DNA of 64,000 nucleotides, taken from assembly GCF_002082565.1 (NCBI RefSeq), contig NZ_CP020562.1:3534001-3598000 (forward strand). The letters are read 5' to 3'. Both the position numbers and the translations under genes were made by a program. The notes under the pieces are model-generated. The model was not told the DNA's origin. It made no database searches and saw nothing but the letters and a program-made list of their open reading frames with translations. This stretch comes from Halomonas sp. GT. GTDB lineage: Bacteria; Pseudomonadota; Gammaproteobacteria; Pseudomonadales; Halomonadaceae. Numbering within the stretch: position 1 is the first letter of the stretch; every line of letters starts with the position of its first letter. Shown in pieces: positions 36,902 to 46,019 of this stretch.

Positions 36902-38176
36902 TTAACTAAGTGCTTCCAGAGACTCCTCGATAATGCTCAAGCCCTCTTCCAATACTGCAGAAGAGACGGTTAACGGCACCAGAATGCGGATGCTGTTGCC
37001 GTAGAAACCACAGGAGAGCAGGATCAGGCCTTTCTCTCGGGCTTTGGCACAAAGGGCGCCGGTGAGCGCTGTATCAGGCTTACCTTCACTGTTGAGCAGT
37101 TCAAAGGCAGCCATAGCGCCTAGCTGGCGGCCGTGGGCAACGGCAGGGAAACGCGCTTCCCACACCGCAAAACGCTCGGCCAGCATTTTGCCCATCTGTT
37201 CGCTGCGCGCCAGGATATTTTCTTCTTCGATTACCTCAATCACCGCTAACGCCGCTGCGCAAGAGAGCGGGTTACCGCTGTAAGTGCCGCCCAGGGAGTT
37301 GGGGCCAGAGGCGTCCATCACTTTGGCACTACCCACAACCGCCGATAGCGGCATGCCGTTCGCCAGGCTCTTGGCGGTGGTGAGGATGTCCGCTTCAATA
37401 CCGCTATGTTCGAGTGCAAACAGCTTGCCGGTACGGGCAAAGCCAGACTGCACTTCGTCGGCGATCAGCAGAATACCGTGCTCGTCACACAGCGCACGTA
37501 GCGCTTTCAGGTAATCCGGTGAGGCGATGTAGAAACCGCCTTCGCCCTGTACCGGCTCAATCACGATGGCCGCCGTACGATGCGGGGCAATATCGGTTTT
37601 GAACAGCGTGCGAATAGCGTCTAGCGATGCTTCTTCGCTGATGCCGTGCAGCGGGTTGGGGAACGGCGCGCGGAACACATCACCCGGCATGGGGCCGAAG
37701 TCGTTCTTATAGGGCAGTACCTTGCCGGTCATGGCCAGCGTCATCATGGTACGGCCGTGGAAAGCACCATCGAACGTGATAATGCCTGTACGACCAGTCG
37801 CCGCGCGGGCGATCTTCACGGCGTTTTCCAGCGCTTCCGCACCGGTATTAACCAGCATTGCTTTACGCTCGGGGCCACGCACCGGCGTCAGTTCACAAAG
37901 TTTTTGGCACAGCTGCACGTAAGGGGCGTAGGAGATCACCGCCGCGCTGGTGTGCATGACTTTTTTAAGCTGCGCTTCAACGGCGGCAACGATTTTCGGG
38001 TGGCGGTGGCCCAGGTTCAGCACGCCAATACCGCCCGCGAAGTCGATCCAGCGGTTGCCGTCGGCATCCCATAACTCGGCGTTTTCAGCGCGCTCGGCAA
38101 ACTGGGTTGTCGGCGTGGCGGCACCGTTGGCCACGTAGCGATTTTTCAGTTCGTTCAATTCTTGGTTATTCATCAT
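36902..38176 (-). CDS. gabT: 4-aminobutyrate (GABA) aminotransferase
   Basis: It transfers the amino group of GABA to 2-oxoglutarate, giving succinate semialdehyde. The 424-residue class III enzyme has FAGGIGVLNLGHRHPKIV, LVNTGAEALENAVKIAR, FDGAFHGRTMMTLAMTG, IEPVQGEGGFY, the PLP Asp in LIADEVQSGFARTGK and the PLP Lys in TTAKSLANGMPLSAV. ATG 38176 (or 38173) has AAGGA upstream. It is the last gene of the permease-gabD-gabT operon, 8 bp after gabD, and convergent with the photolyase gene. 5-aminovalerate may be a side substrate. Confidence 0.94.
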   Translation of the reverse strand: MMNNQELNELKNRYVANGAATPTTQFAERAENAELWDADGNRWIDFAGGIGVLNLGHRHPKIVAAVEAQLKKVMHTSAAVISYAPYVQLCQKLCELTPVRGPERKAMLVNTGAEALENAVKIARAATGRTGIITFDGAFHGRTMMTLAMTGKVLPYKNDFGPMPGDVFRAPFPNPLHGISEEASLDAIRTLFKTDIAPHRTAAIVIEPVQGEGGFYIASPDYLKALRALCDEHGILLIADEVQSGFARTGKLFALEHSGIEADILTTAKSLANGMPLSAVVGSAKVMDASGPNSLGGTYSGNPLSCAAALAVIEVIEEENILARSEQMGKMLAERFAVWEARFPAVAHGRQLGAMAAFELLNSEGKPDTALTGALCAKAREKGLILLSCGFYGNSIRILVPLTVSSAVLEEGLSIIEESLEALS

Positions 38177-38184
38177 CGTTTTCC

Positions 38185-39636
38185 TTATAGACCGCCAACG
38201 CAGACGTATTTCAGTTCAGTAAACTCATCTAACCCGTGGTGGGAACCTTCACGCCCCAACCCAGACTCTTTCACGCCGCCAAACGGCGCCAGCTCGGTAG
38301 AAATCAACCCTTCATTGACACCAACCATGCCGTATTCCAACTGCTCCATGGTGTGCCAGATACGGCGGTAGCCCGTGGCGTAGAAGTAGGCCGCCAAGCC
38401 AAACGGGGTATCGTTGGCCATGGCAATCGCTTCTTCATCACGATGGAAACGGAACACTGGCGCGACGGGGCCGAAGGTTTCTTCATCGGCCACCGCCATC
38501 TGGGTGGTTACGTCAGCAAGCACCGTGGGGGTAAAGAAGCGCTCGCCTGCGGCGTGGGGCTTACCACCACAGAGCAGTCGCGCGCCATGATTTACCGCGT
38601 CGTCTACGTGGCGCTGCACTTTTTCTACCGCCGCTTGGTTAATCAGCGGGCCGATGGTGCTGCCTTCTGTTAAACCATCGCCGACCTTCAGCGCGCTAAC
38701 ACGCTCGGTCAGTTTGCTGACGAACGCGTCGTAAACACCGTCCTGTACCAGGAAGCGGTTGGTACACACGCAGGTTTGCCCGGCGTTACGGAATTTTGAG
38801 GCAATCGCCCCTTCTACAGCAGCGTCCACATCAGCGTCATCAAAGACGATAAACGGCGCGTTGCCGCCCAGTTCCATGGCGGTTTTCTTCACCGTGCTCG
38901 CGCACTGGGCGAGCAGGTGTTTACCCACTGGGGTCGAGCCAGTAAACGAGACTTTACGCACTCGAGCGTCGGTGGTGAGCACTTCACCCACCGCTGCCGG
39001 TTTTGAGGCGGTAATCACGTTAATGGTGCCGGCTGGCAGGCCTGCTTCAAGCGCCAAGTAAGCTGTCGCCAACGCGGTTAACGGCGTAGCTTCGGCGGGC
39101 TTAATCACCACGGTGCAGCCCGCGGCCAAGGCCGGGGCGCACTTGCGGGTAATCATCGCCAGCGGGAAGTTCCACGGGGTAATCGCTGCCACCACGCCGA
39201 CCGGCTCGCGCAGCACCATTAAGCGCTTGTCCGCGCCGTGGCTAGGCAGGGTTTCCCCGGCCATACGCTTGGCTTCTTCAGCGAAAAACTCAATAAATGA
39301 GGCGCCGTAAGTCACTTCACCTTTGGCTTCCGCCAGCGGCTTGCCCTGCTCTAAGGTCATCAAGCGGGCGAGGTCGTCGGCGTGTTCATTGATCAGATCA
39401 AACCAGCGGCGCAGCAATGCCGAGCGCTGTTTCACTGGCGTTGCTCGCCAAGCTGGCCCGGCGGCATACGCCGCGGCCACTGCGTCGCGGGCGTCATCAG
39501 CGCCTAAGTCGGCAACCCGGGCAATCGTTTCGCCGGTTGCGGGGTTATCGACGGCAAAGGTCTGCTGGCCCTTGCGCCACTCGCCACCCACCAGGGTGGG
39601 TACTGCATCGTGTAACCACTTTTCGATAAAGCTCAT
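38185..39636 (-). CDS. gabD: Succinate-semialdehyde dehydrogenase (NADP-type)
   Basis: It oxidises succinate semialdehyde to succinate. The 483-residue ALDH has VVAAITPWNFPLAMITRK, VVIKPAEATPLTALA, VSFTGSTPVGKHLL, ELGGNAPFIVFDDADVD and the catalytic Cys in GQTCVCTNRFLVQ, which also carries the second regulatory Cys known in GabD enzymes. AAGGAG lies 6 bp before ATG 39636. It is 29 bp after the APC permease and 8 bp before gabT, as expected for a GABA operon. Confidence 0.94.
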   Translation of the reverse strand: MSFIEKWLHDAVPTLVGGEWRKGQQTFAVDNPATGETIARVADLGADDARDAVAAAYAAGPAWRATPVKQRSALLRRWFDLINEHADDLARLMTLEQGKPLAEAKGEVTYGASFIEFFAEEAKRMAGETLPSHGADKRLMVLREPVGVVAAITPWNFPLAMITRKCAPALAAGCTVVIKPAEATPLTALATAYLALEAGLPAGTINVITASKPAAVGEVLTTDARVRKVSFTGSTPVGKHLLAQCASTVKKTAMELGGNAPFIVFDDADVDAAVEGAIASKFRNAGQTCVCTNRFLVQDGVYDAFVSKLTERVSALKVGDGLTEGSTIGPLINQAAVEKVQRHVDDAVNHGARLLCGGKPHAAGERFFTPTVLADVTTQMAVADEETFGPVAPVFRFHRDEEAIAMANDTPFGLAAYFYATGYRRIWHTMEQLEYGMVGVNEGLISTELAPFGGVKESGLGREGSHHGLDEFTELKYVCVGGL

Positions 39637-39665
39637 CGCGTGCTCCTTAAAACGGTTTGAACGGC

Positions 39666-41081
39666 TTACAGGTCAGCCATCATGTGTTGATCGCTGTAGG
39701 CGCGGCCGTAGGTGCGCAGCGCATGGATATAGAGAGCGACGCCAAGCAATGACCAACCTGCAAAAATTGACCACTCAGCACCACTCAGTGCCGCTGGGCT
39801 TCCCGGCAGATAAAGGCACGCCATCCCGAACGAAAGTATAATCGCGAGCGTGCCGCACAATTTGCCGTTACGAATACGGAACGGACGCGGCATCTCCGGC
39901 TCACGAACGCGCAACACCACAAAGGAGATCGCAACAAACAGATAAGCAATCACGATACCTAGACCACCGGCATTAACGATCCATACCAGTGCCGGACGGC
40001 CGAAGAATGGCGCTATACTCGACAGGAAACCCATCAGGAAAATTGCGTTAGTGGGGGTTTTGTAGCGCGGGTGTAGCTTAGCGAACGGTGCTGGCAACAT
40101 GCCTGCTTTAGCCAAGGCATAAATAGCGCGAGAGCCACCAATGTAGAAGGCGTTCCAGCTGGTGATAATGCCCGCGATACCGGCCAGTACCATTAAATTG
40201 CTGGCCCAAGGCGCATTAAACAAGCTGCCCATCGCATCAGGCACACTGAGCGTGCTAGCAGCCAGTTCAGTGTTGTTTAGCGCGAGGCTAGTGGCCAGAA
40301 TAATCAGCGCATACCACACTACTGCCAGAATGACGGACATCATCAGCACTTTGCCGATAGCCTTGTAAGGCAAGTTGATCTCTTCGGCGGCTTGGGGAAT
40401 AACATCGAAACCTACGAATAGGAACGGCACCATCACTAACACGGCAACAATACCGGCGACAACACCCGTGTCCGCTTGGGTAAACAGCGGCATCATGTTG
40501 ATGGTTTCACCTTCAAACAGCGCGCCGGTGATAAATAGAACGCCTACTAGCAGAATTAAGCTAGTCACCACCTTTTGCAGCAAAGCGGCGGTGGTAACAC
40601 CAAAGTAATTGATAATCATCATAGCGAGAGAGCCGCCCACACCAACGGCTACCCAGGTGGCCTTAACTTCCCACCCGGCGATGGTCCATAAGTGGCCTAC
40701 CGCATAATTTGGTGCTAGGTGCTCAATCACTGTAGGCAGTGCTACCGCTTCAAAAGCGACGACACTCAAGTAGCCTAAAATAATCGCCCAGGTACACAGA
40801 AATGAGGGCAAATGGCCTAAGGCGCGATAGCTGTAAACATGCTCGCCGCCTACCTTAGGCATCGCCGACGCCAGCTCCGCATAGGTAAGACCGACGAGAA
40901 CAATCGCTAAACCACCAATGATAAACGCTAAAATAGCACCGATGCTGCCAGCTGATTGAATGGCGGTACCGGTGAGTACAATCCAGCCCCAACCAATCAT
41001 TGCACCAAAGGCAAGGGCTAGTACGTCGCCACGGGCTAGTACCCGGACGAGCTTATCCTGTTCAGAAGAGGGTGTGGTCAT
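39666..41081 (-). CDS. APC-family amino acid permease, probable GABA/4-aminobutyrate importer
   Basis: A 471-residue inner-membrane permease with about 12 membrane segments. It has the APC opening LAFGAMIGWGWIVLTG, GLTYAELASAMPKVGGEHVY and the conserved GGSRAIYALAKAGMLPAPFAKLHPRYKTP loop in outline. It is the first gene of the gabD-gabT operon, so GABA is the likely cargo; putrescine or another omega-amino acid is possible because the polyamine genes follow. Its promoter is shared with the divergent GabR-like regulator. Confidence 0.87.
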   Translation of the reverse strand: MTTPSSEQDKLVRVLARGDVLALAFGAMIGWGWIVLTGTAIQSAGSIGAILAFIIGGLAIVLVGLTYAELASAMPKVGGEHVYSYRALGHLPSFLCTWAIILGYLSVVAFEAVALPTVIEHLAPNYAVGHLWTIAGWEVKATWVAVGVGGSLAMMIINYFGVTTAALLQKVVTSLILLVGVLFITGALFEGETINMMPLFTQADTGVVAGIVAVLVMVPFLFVGFDVIPQAAEEINLPYKAIGKVLMMSVILAVVWYALIILATSLALNNTELAASTLSVPDAMGSLFNAPWASNLMVLAGIAGIITSWNAFYIGGSRAIYALAKAGMLPAPFAKLHPRYKTPTNAIFLMGFLSSIAPFFGRPALVWIVNAGGLGIVIAYLFVAISFVVLRVREPEMPRPFRIRNGKLCGTLAIILSFGMACLYLPGSPAALSGAEWSIFAGWSLLGVALYIHALRTYGRAYSDQHMMADL

Positions 41082-41196
41082 AGCACAGAGTCCTGCAAGT
41101 TATTGGATGTTGTCATTAACGCTCTGAGGAGCAGTATCCTGATCCCGGCTAACGGAATGGCGACACGCTAGCAGGCGACGTTAAGAATACGAATGC

Positions 41197-41266
41197 ACCA
41201 CTTTTATGTTCGACTAGACCACTTTTCAAACGCACCAATGAAGTGCGATTTTTATATACTACTTTC
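41197..41266. promoter_or_regulatory. Repeated ACCACTTTT boxes, probable GabR-like operator
   Basis: ACCACTTTT occurs exactly at 41197-41205 and 41218-41226, 21 bp apart (two helix turns), with a weaker ACTACTTTC at 41258-41266. An inverted repeat CGCAC (41231-41235), 7 bases, GTGCG (41243-41247) lies between. The boxes are in the 235-bp divergent gap between the permease operon and the MocR regulator. Confidence 0.6.
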
Positions 41267-41316
41267 GTCCAGACACCCCGCAGTTGCGGACTTAGCGCAA
41301 AAGATAGAGGCCCGCC

Positions 41317-42732
41317 ATGGATCGCAAGCAAGTCTTGCACCAATTTGTACAACTTTATGCACTCCAACCTGAGCGGCTGAGTAAACAGGTGCGAATTGAG
41401 CAGGCGTTACGCCAAGCCATCACCCACCAGTGGCCTACGGGATTTCGATTACCCTCCCACCGGGCGCTGGCAGAGTCGATCAACGTTGCGCGCCAAACCC
41501 TGGCCCTGGCGATAGGTACGTTACTTGACGAGCAGTTATTGAAAACGGCCCATGGACAAGGCACTTGGACGTCGAAGCCGATAGCCCCCAGTGTTGTCAA
41601 AACAGATATTCAGCTCTCTCGACGTGCCCAGCGAGTACTACAAGGACCTGGTGCCAGCACCGTGCAAAGCGGTGCTTTTGTACCTGGCATACCGGATATT
41701 GCCCAGTTTCCAATGCGCAAGTGGCGTCAGCTCTATGCCAGCGTCACCGTGCCGCAAAATGCCTTACTGCTCTCTTACTCTACCGGTGGCTATGGGCCGC
41801 TTAAGCGCGCAATCCGTGAGTTTCTGGCGCGCTGGCGCAATATTCATTGTGATATTGAGCAGATCATCATCACCGATGGTACCCATAACGGCATTGAGCT
41901 ATGCGCCATGGCATTGGCTGATGTAGGCGATACCGTGGCGATGGAATCGCCCTGTTATTGGGGGGCGCGCAACGTATTCACTGCCACGGGGCTTTCGATT
42001 GAGATGCTGCCTTGGTTTTCCGATAGTGGGCATGTGTTTCCGCAGACGACCGGTAATATTGCGCTCGCGTATTTGACCGGCTCTCATCACTATCCGCTTA
42101 GCGTGCCCACACGCGCTGCTCATAAGCAGCAGTTCTGTGATGCTTTATCGCCCACCTATGTAGTAGAGGATGACTACGAATTCACCCGAGACGATCACAC
42201 TAACCTCCTGTTTGATCCAAACTCGGAACGCCATTTACTGGTAGGCTCATTCTCTAAGATGATGTTTCCCGGCCTGCGGCTTGGCTATTTAGTGGTGCCA
42301 CGCCATTTGGCAGGCCCAATGAACCGCCTACGCAGCGAGCTATTTCGCGAAGGCCGTATGCTTGATCAAGCAGTATTGGCGCAGTTTATTTTTGATGGTG
42401 ACTTAGACGCCTGGTGTCGCCGCATCCAGCGCGACTATTTAGGCCGCCAGCAGGTGCTGCACGACCAGCTCAGCTCACTACCCAAAGTACGCAATGTGTC
42501 CCCCCCGACTAGCGCGATTAGCTTGTGCGTTGAGTTTGAACCTGGGGTTAATGATGTGGCACTTGCCCAAGCATTGCTCAAAGAACACTTGATAGTTCGT
42601 CCGCTCAGCCCGGTGTGCGCTGAAAAGGACTCACGAACAGGGTTGGTGATGGGCGTGGGCATGCTATCGGGAGAGACGTTAGTGCGTGAAGCCCAGCGGC
42701 TGCGCCGCTGTTTAGAGTTACTACTTCGCTAG
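41317..42732 (+). CDS. GabR-like MocR regulator (GntR/aminotransferase fusion)
   Basis: A 471-residue PLP-dependent regulator. The N-terminal GntR domain (about 10-85) has PTGFRLPSHRALAESINVARQTLALA in outline (LPSHRALAESINVARQT is the helix-turn-helix). The aminotransferase-like domain (about 115-465) has VVEDDYEFTRDD and the PLP-Lys segment GSFSKMMFPGLRLGYLVVP. It is divergent from the GABA permease-gabD-gabT operon, which is the classic place of GabR; GABA plus PLP are the likely effectors. The direct repeats in the shared promoter are candidate sites. Confidence 0.88.
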   Translation: MDRKQVLHQFVQLYALQPERLSKQVRIEQALRQAITHQWPTGFRLPSHRALAESINVARQTLALAIGTLLDEQLLKTAHGQGTWTSKPIAPSVVKTDIQLSRRAQRVLQGPGASTVQSGAFVPGIPDIAQFPMRKWRQLYASVTVPQNALLLSYSTGGYGPLKRAIREFLARWRNIHCDIEQIIITDGTHNGIELCAMALADVGDTVAMESPCYWGARNVFTATGLSIEMLPWFSDSGHVFPQTTGNIALAYLTGSHHYPLSVPTRAAHKQQFCDALSPTYVVEDDYEFTRDDHTNLLFDPNSERHLLVGSFSKMMFPGLRLGYLVVPRHLAGPMNRLRSELFREGRMLDQAVLAQFIFDGDLDAWCRRIQRDYLGRQQVLHDQLSSLPKVRNVSPPTSAISLCVEFEPGVNDVALAQALLKEHLIVRPLSPVCAEKDSRTGLVMGVGMLSGETLVREAQRLRRCLELLLR

Positions 42733-42807
42733 GCGGGGTAGGCTTATAACGTGTTCAGCATCACACTGTATGCCTAGTTACAAAAACTTATTCACAAGGA
42801 TTTTGCC

Positions 42808-43473
42808 ATGCGCCACCCTGTTGATAATTCGGTGCCCCTCGTGACGCTTCGCCTATTGATAGCGCTGTGCGCTGTACTGGTTGTTTCAGGCTGTGCAACC
42901 TTTGCTCCTAACCCACCTGAAGATCAGAGCAATATTTGTGAAATCTTTCGTGAGCAGCCGAGCTGGTATGACTATGCCCAGGAATCAGAAGATAAATGGG
43001 GCACACCCATTGCCACACAGATGTCATTTATTCAGCAGGAATCTTCATTTCGCAGCCATGTGCGCCCAGACCGCAAATATTACCTAGGCTTTATCCCCGG
43101 CCCACGCCCCTCTTCCGCCAAAGGCTATGCCCAAGCCCAAGACCCCGTTTGGGAGGAGTATGAGGATCAAGCGGGCAGCCTGTTTGCCCGCCGAACCCAT
43201 ATGAAGCACGCCACGGATTTTATTGGCTGGTATAACCACCGCTCACAGCAGCAGGCAGGTATCTCGCTGAGTAACCCTGAACACCTTTACTACGCTTACC
43301 ATGAGGGCGCAGGCGGCTATCAGCGAGGTTCCTATCGCAGTAAACCCCATGTGCTGCGTGCAGGCAGCCAAGTGGCAACCCGCGCTAACCGTTATCAAGC
43401 GCAGCTCAACGCTTGCGAAGCAGAGTTTCAGTGCCGCAAGTTTTATCAAGTCTGGCCATTTTGTCGTAGCTAA
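42808..43473 (+). CDS. Lytic-transglycosylase-like outer-membrane lipoprotein
   Basis: A 221-residue protein with a lipoprotein signal: hydrophobic segment LLIALCAVLVV and lipobox VSGCA, lipidation Cys29. The mature part has an SLT/lysozyme-like fold: ATQMSFIQQESSFRSHVRP carries the likely catalytic Glu in QQESSF, followed by SSAKGYAQAQDPVW and YYAYHEGAGGYQRGSY. These three blocks are the usual SLT signature order. It probably cuts peptidoglycan at the inner face of the outer membrane. It stands alone between the GABA and polyamine sections. Cys residues near the C-terminus (CEAEFQCRKF...FCRS) may form disulfides. Confidence 0.83.
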   Translation: MRHPVDNSVPLVTLRLLIALCAVLVVSGCATFAPNPPEDQSNICEIFREQPSWYDYAQESEDKWGTPIATQMSFIQQESSFRSHVRPDRKYYLGFIPGPRPSSAKGYAQAQDPVWEEYEDQAGSLFARRTHMKHATDFIGWYNHRSQQQAGISLSNPEHLYYAYHEGAGGYQRGSYRSKPHVLRAGSQVATRANRYQAQLNACEAEFQCRKFYQVWPFCRS

Positions 43474-43477
43474 GATC

Positions 43478-43502
43478 CCCGCTCATGTCTCTAATGAGTG
43501 GG
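43478..43502 (+). terminator. Hairpin after the transglycosylase-like gene
   Basis: CCCGCTCAT (43478-43486), loop GTCTCTA, ATGAGTGGG (43494-43502), a 9-bp stem with one G-T wobble. No T-run. It starts 5 bp after the stop codon. Confidence 0.45.
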
Positions 43503-43597
43503 TTGGCAGGGGTGTTAGTGAGTGGTGTGTTTTAAATATCACTGCTGTCTGGCGTGTTTGGCATGGTCAAACAATAACGGTAGCCATGCCAATGATG

Positions 43598-44149
43598 TCA
43601 GAACGCCTTACCGGGCGTAGCACAGCTAATTATCTTACAGGGAGTATCCCCAATATTTCGGAAACGATGTGGAACGCTTGTCTTGAAATAATAAGACTCC
43701 CCCGGCCCTAAGCGCCTGGCGGTGCTGCCAACAATGATTTCGATCTCGCCTTCTACGACAAAGCCAGCCTCTTCACCGTAGTGAGTAATCATGGCTTGCC
43801 CAGTGTCAGCCCCAGGCAAATAACGCTCAACCATAAACGCCAGCGCACGGTTAGGCCGATTGGCCCCGACAAGCTTGAAGGAAATATCGCCGGATGCGAT
43901 ATCAACCAAGTCATCCGCCGAGTAGAAAATCTGCTCCTGACTATCAAGATCCATCGTAAAAAAATCACCGACGCTCATAGAGAATGCGTTTAGGATTTTC
44001 TTCAGGGAACTGACTGATGGGCTAACTTTTCCTTGCTCTATTAGCGAAAGACTTGAGTGAGTGACCCCACACAACTTTGCCAGTTCACGCTGCGAAATCC
44101 CTCGCTGCTTGCGCAAGGAGCGCAAGCTCGCACCCACGTCATCCGACAT
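43598..44149 (-). CDS. puuR: XRE-cupin transcriptional regulator, PuuR-like
   Basis: A 183-residue repressor with an N-terminal XRE helix-turn-helix (SLRKQRGISQRELAKLCGVTH and SSLSLIEQGKVSPSVSSLKKI, in order) and a C-terminal cupin (HYGEEAGFVVEGEIEIIVG, LGPGESYYFKTSVPHRFRN). Length and plan match E. coli PuuR (185), which represses putrescine-catabolic genes and releases DNA on binding putrescine. ATG 44149 has GGAG 10 bp upstream. It lies at the end of the puuD-spuC-puuC-nhaC minus-strand series, but a terminator just before it suggests its own promoter. Confidence 0.85.
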   Translation of the reverse strand: MSDDVGASLRSLRKQRGISQRELAKLCGVTHSSLSLIEQGKVSPSVSSLKKILNAFSMSVGDFFTMDLDSQEQIFYSADDLVDIASGDISFKLVGANRPNRALAFMVERYLPGADTGQAMITHYGEEAGFVVEGEIEIIVGSTARRLGPGESYYFKTSVPHRFRNIGDTPCKIISCATPGKAF

Positions 44150-44220
44150 GCTTTTTTCACTCCCTATCAATAAGTAAATTAAATTACGTTGACGGTCTAT
44201 TGACGGGCACATAATAGCGC

Positions 44221-44245
44221 AAAAAAAACCCCACGGCTGTGGGGC
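44221..44245 (-). terminator. Intrinsic terminator of the nhaC-type gene
   Basis: On minus: CCCCAC, loop AGCC, GTGGGG, then eight T. The stem is at 44229-44244 and the T-run at 44221-44228. It lies between the antiporter gene and puuR. Confidence 0.85.
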
Positions 44246-44311
44246 AAGCTCTCAATTAACGTGGCGTTATGAAAAAATAATCGTCTTAATCAGCCTCAGT
44301 CATCATGTTCC

Positions 44312-44353
44312 GTTCAGGCACTACGGTTCAGGCACTACGGTTCAGGCACTACG
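44312..44353. repeat. Exact tandem repeat, 14-bp unit x3
   Basis: GTTCAGGCACTACG repeated exactly three times (44312, 44326, 44340). The third copy overlaps the last codons and stop of the nhaC-type gene (stop at 44344-44342), so the array appears to have grown outward from the gene's 3' end. Confidence 0.9.
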
Positions 44354-45796
44354 GGCACTTGCTAACCCAGTGGCACCTTCCACTGTCTGCGGTTCATCTT
44401 CATAGGCGATACGGAAGCCGGTAAAGCCATAAAAAATCGCGAACATCGGACTCAGCAGCGCCAAAAAGGCGTAGGGCGCGTAGCTAAAGGCACTGACCCC
44501 AAGGGTGGCAAACATAAAGGCACCGCAGGTGTTCCAGGGAACCAGGGGTGATGTCATGGTGCCTGCATCTTCTACCGTGCGAGATAGGTTTTTCAGCTTG
44601 AGCGAGCGACGCTTGTACTCGCTGGCATACATACGAGCAGGCAGAATAATACTCAGATATTGATCGCAACCCACGACGTTAGCGGCCATTGATGTTGCTA
44701 CCGTGGTAGCAATCAGGCTGCCAGTGGTCTTGGCCAGTTTGAGCAGACTTTCCACGATGGTGCGAAAGAACCCTGCTGACTCAAGAATCCCGCCAAAGCT
44801 CATCGCGATAATAATCAGCGAAACCGTCCACATCATGGCGCTAACGCCACCGTTGGTCAGCAGGTCGTCCACCGTAACGTTTCCAGTGTCTACCGCGTAA
44901 CCTTCCACGAAAATAGTAAAGCTATCGCCTAGTGGGACACCCTGAACCAAAATCGCACAGATAATCCCCATCAGCGAGCCAACAGAAAGCGCGGGAATGG
45001 CGGGTACTTTCTTGATCATCATCACGATGACGGCTGCTGGCACCAGTAGCAGCCAGGGGCTGATGATAAACAGCTCATTGAGGCTCTGTTGTAACTCGGC
45101 TACTTGTGCTGCGCCATCGCCGGAAGGCGTCATGTTCAGGCCGATAATGGTGTAAAGCACCAGAGCAACCGCTAACGCAGGAACCGTGGTGTAAAGCATA
45201 TAGCGAATGTGTTCGAACAGATCAACACCAACCACACCGGGCGCCATATTAGTGGTTTCGGAAAGCGGAGAAATTTTGTCGCCAAAATACACGCCGGAGA
45301 TCACGGCTCCCGCGACCATTGCGGGGTTAAGGCCTAGCCCTTCACCGACGCCCATTAAAGCGATACCAATAGTACCCGCCGCTGTCCAGGCATTGCCGCC
45401 AGCCAGCGATACCAAACAGCAGATTAAGCACGCCGCGACCAAAAAGTAATCCGGTGCCAGAATACTCAGGCCGTAATAGATCATCGTGGGCACAATCCCA
45501 CCGGCAATCCAGTAGCCAATAATGGTGCCGATAATGATCAGAATGACGATCGCCTGAGTCGTCAGGCCAATAGAGCGCATGATGCCCGCTTCAAGCTTTT
45601 TCCAGCGGCTACCCGTCGCAATGGCCACCGCGGTCGCCACAATCGCACTTAAAAACAGCGGCAAGTGCGGATCTGTTTCAAAGTAGCCGATAAATACGCC
45701 CAAAGATGCTGCCATAAACACAATGGGGATCATGGTCGCTTTCAAACTTGGGCGGGGAGTTTCTTGGTCTTCCTTAGCAGTGTGGTCAGTCGACAT
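44342..45796 (-). CDS. NhaC-family Na+/H+ (or solute) antiporter
   Basis: A 484-residue inner-membrane protein with about 11-12 hydrophobic segments. NhaC landmarks: YFGDKISPLSETTNMAPGVVG, AGGNAWTAAGTIGIALMG, VVGCDQYLSIILPARMYA and VEDAGTMTSPLVPWNTCGAF. Members include Na+/H+ antiporters and metabolite exchangers such as malate/lactate. It is located between puuC and puuR in a polyamine-catabolic block, 223 bp after puuC, so an organic-cation or polyamine-linked exchange is possible (inference). The last codons lie in a tandem repeat. Confidence 0.87.
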   Translation of the reverse strand: MSTDHTAKEDQETPRPSLKATMIPIVFMAASLGVFIGYFETDPHLPLFLSAIVATAVAIATGSRWKKLEAGIMRSIGLTTQAIVILIIIGTIIGYWIAGGIVPTMIYYGLSILAPDYFLVAACLICCLVSLAGGNAWTAAGTIGIALMGVGEGLGLNPAMVAGAVISGVYFGDKISPLSETTNMAPGVVGVDLFEHIRYMLYTTVPALAVALVLYTIIGLNMTPSGDGAAQVAELQQSLNELFIISPWLLLVPAAVIVMMIKKVPAIPALSVGSLMGIICAILVQGVPLGDSFTIFVEGYAVDTGNVTVDDLLTNGGVSAMMWTVSLIIIAMSFGGILESAGFFRTIVESLLKLAKTTGSLIATTVATSMAANVVGCDQYLSIILPARMYASEYKRRSLKLKNLSRTVEDAGTMTSPLVPWNTCGAFMFATLGVSAFSYAPYAFLALLSPMFAIFYGFTGFRIAYEDEPQTVEGATGLASARSA

Positions 45797-45912
45797 AATG
45801 TTCTCACTTAATGTTTGATTATTGGTCGTCGTATTTCCGTTAGGAAATCATTGCAGTGATGGCGACTCTGATCATTGTTATGCTTGTTTTTATTGGTTTT
45901 TCAGGCACAAGT

Positions 45913-45945
45913 CCCCCTCAGCGAGGGGGCACGGCATTTGCCGTG
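45913..45945. terminator. Two adjacent hairpins between nhaC-type gene and puuC
   Basis: CCCCCTC (45913-45919), loop AGC, GAGGGGG (45923-45929), directly followed by CACGGCA/TGCCGTG (45930-45945) with a 2-base loop. They lie 75-107 bp after the puuC stop and 117 bp before the nhaC-type start. Probably terminator or RNA-stability elements; no clear T-run. Confidence 0.5.
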
Positions 45946-46019
45946 ACACCTAGCGCTATTGAATCGAGTTCAATAAAGGGTGAAGTACCCAGACGAAGCT
46001 CGTTAAGAACTTCGATGGC

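Noticed and set aside
37646..38074. Open frame opposite gabT
   Set aside because: Antisense shadow of a clear aminotransferase; His/Arg-rich, no motif.
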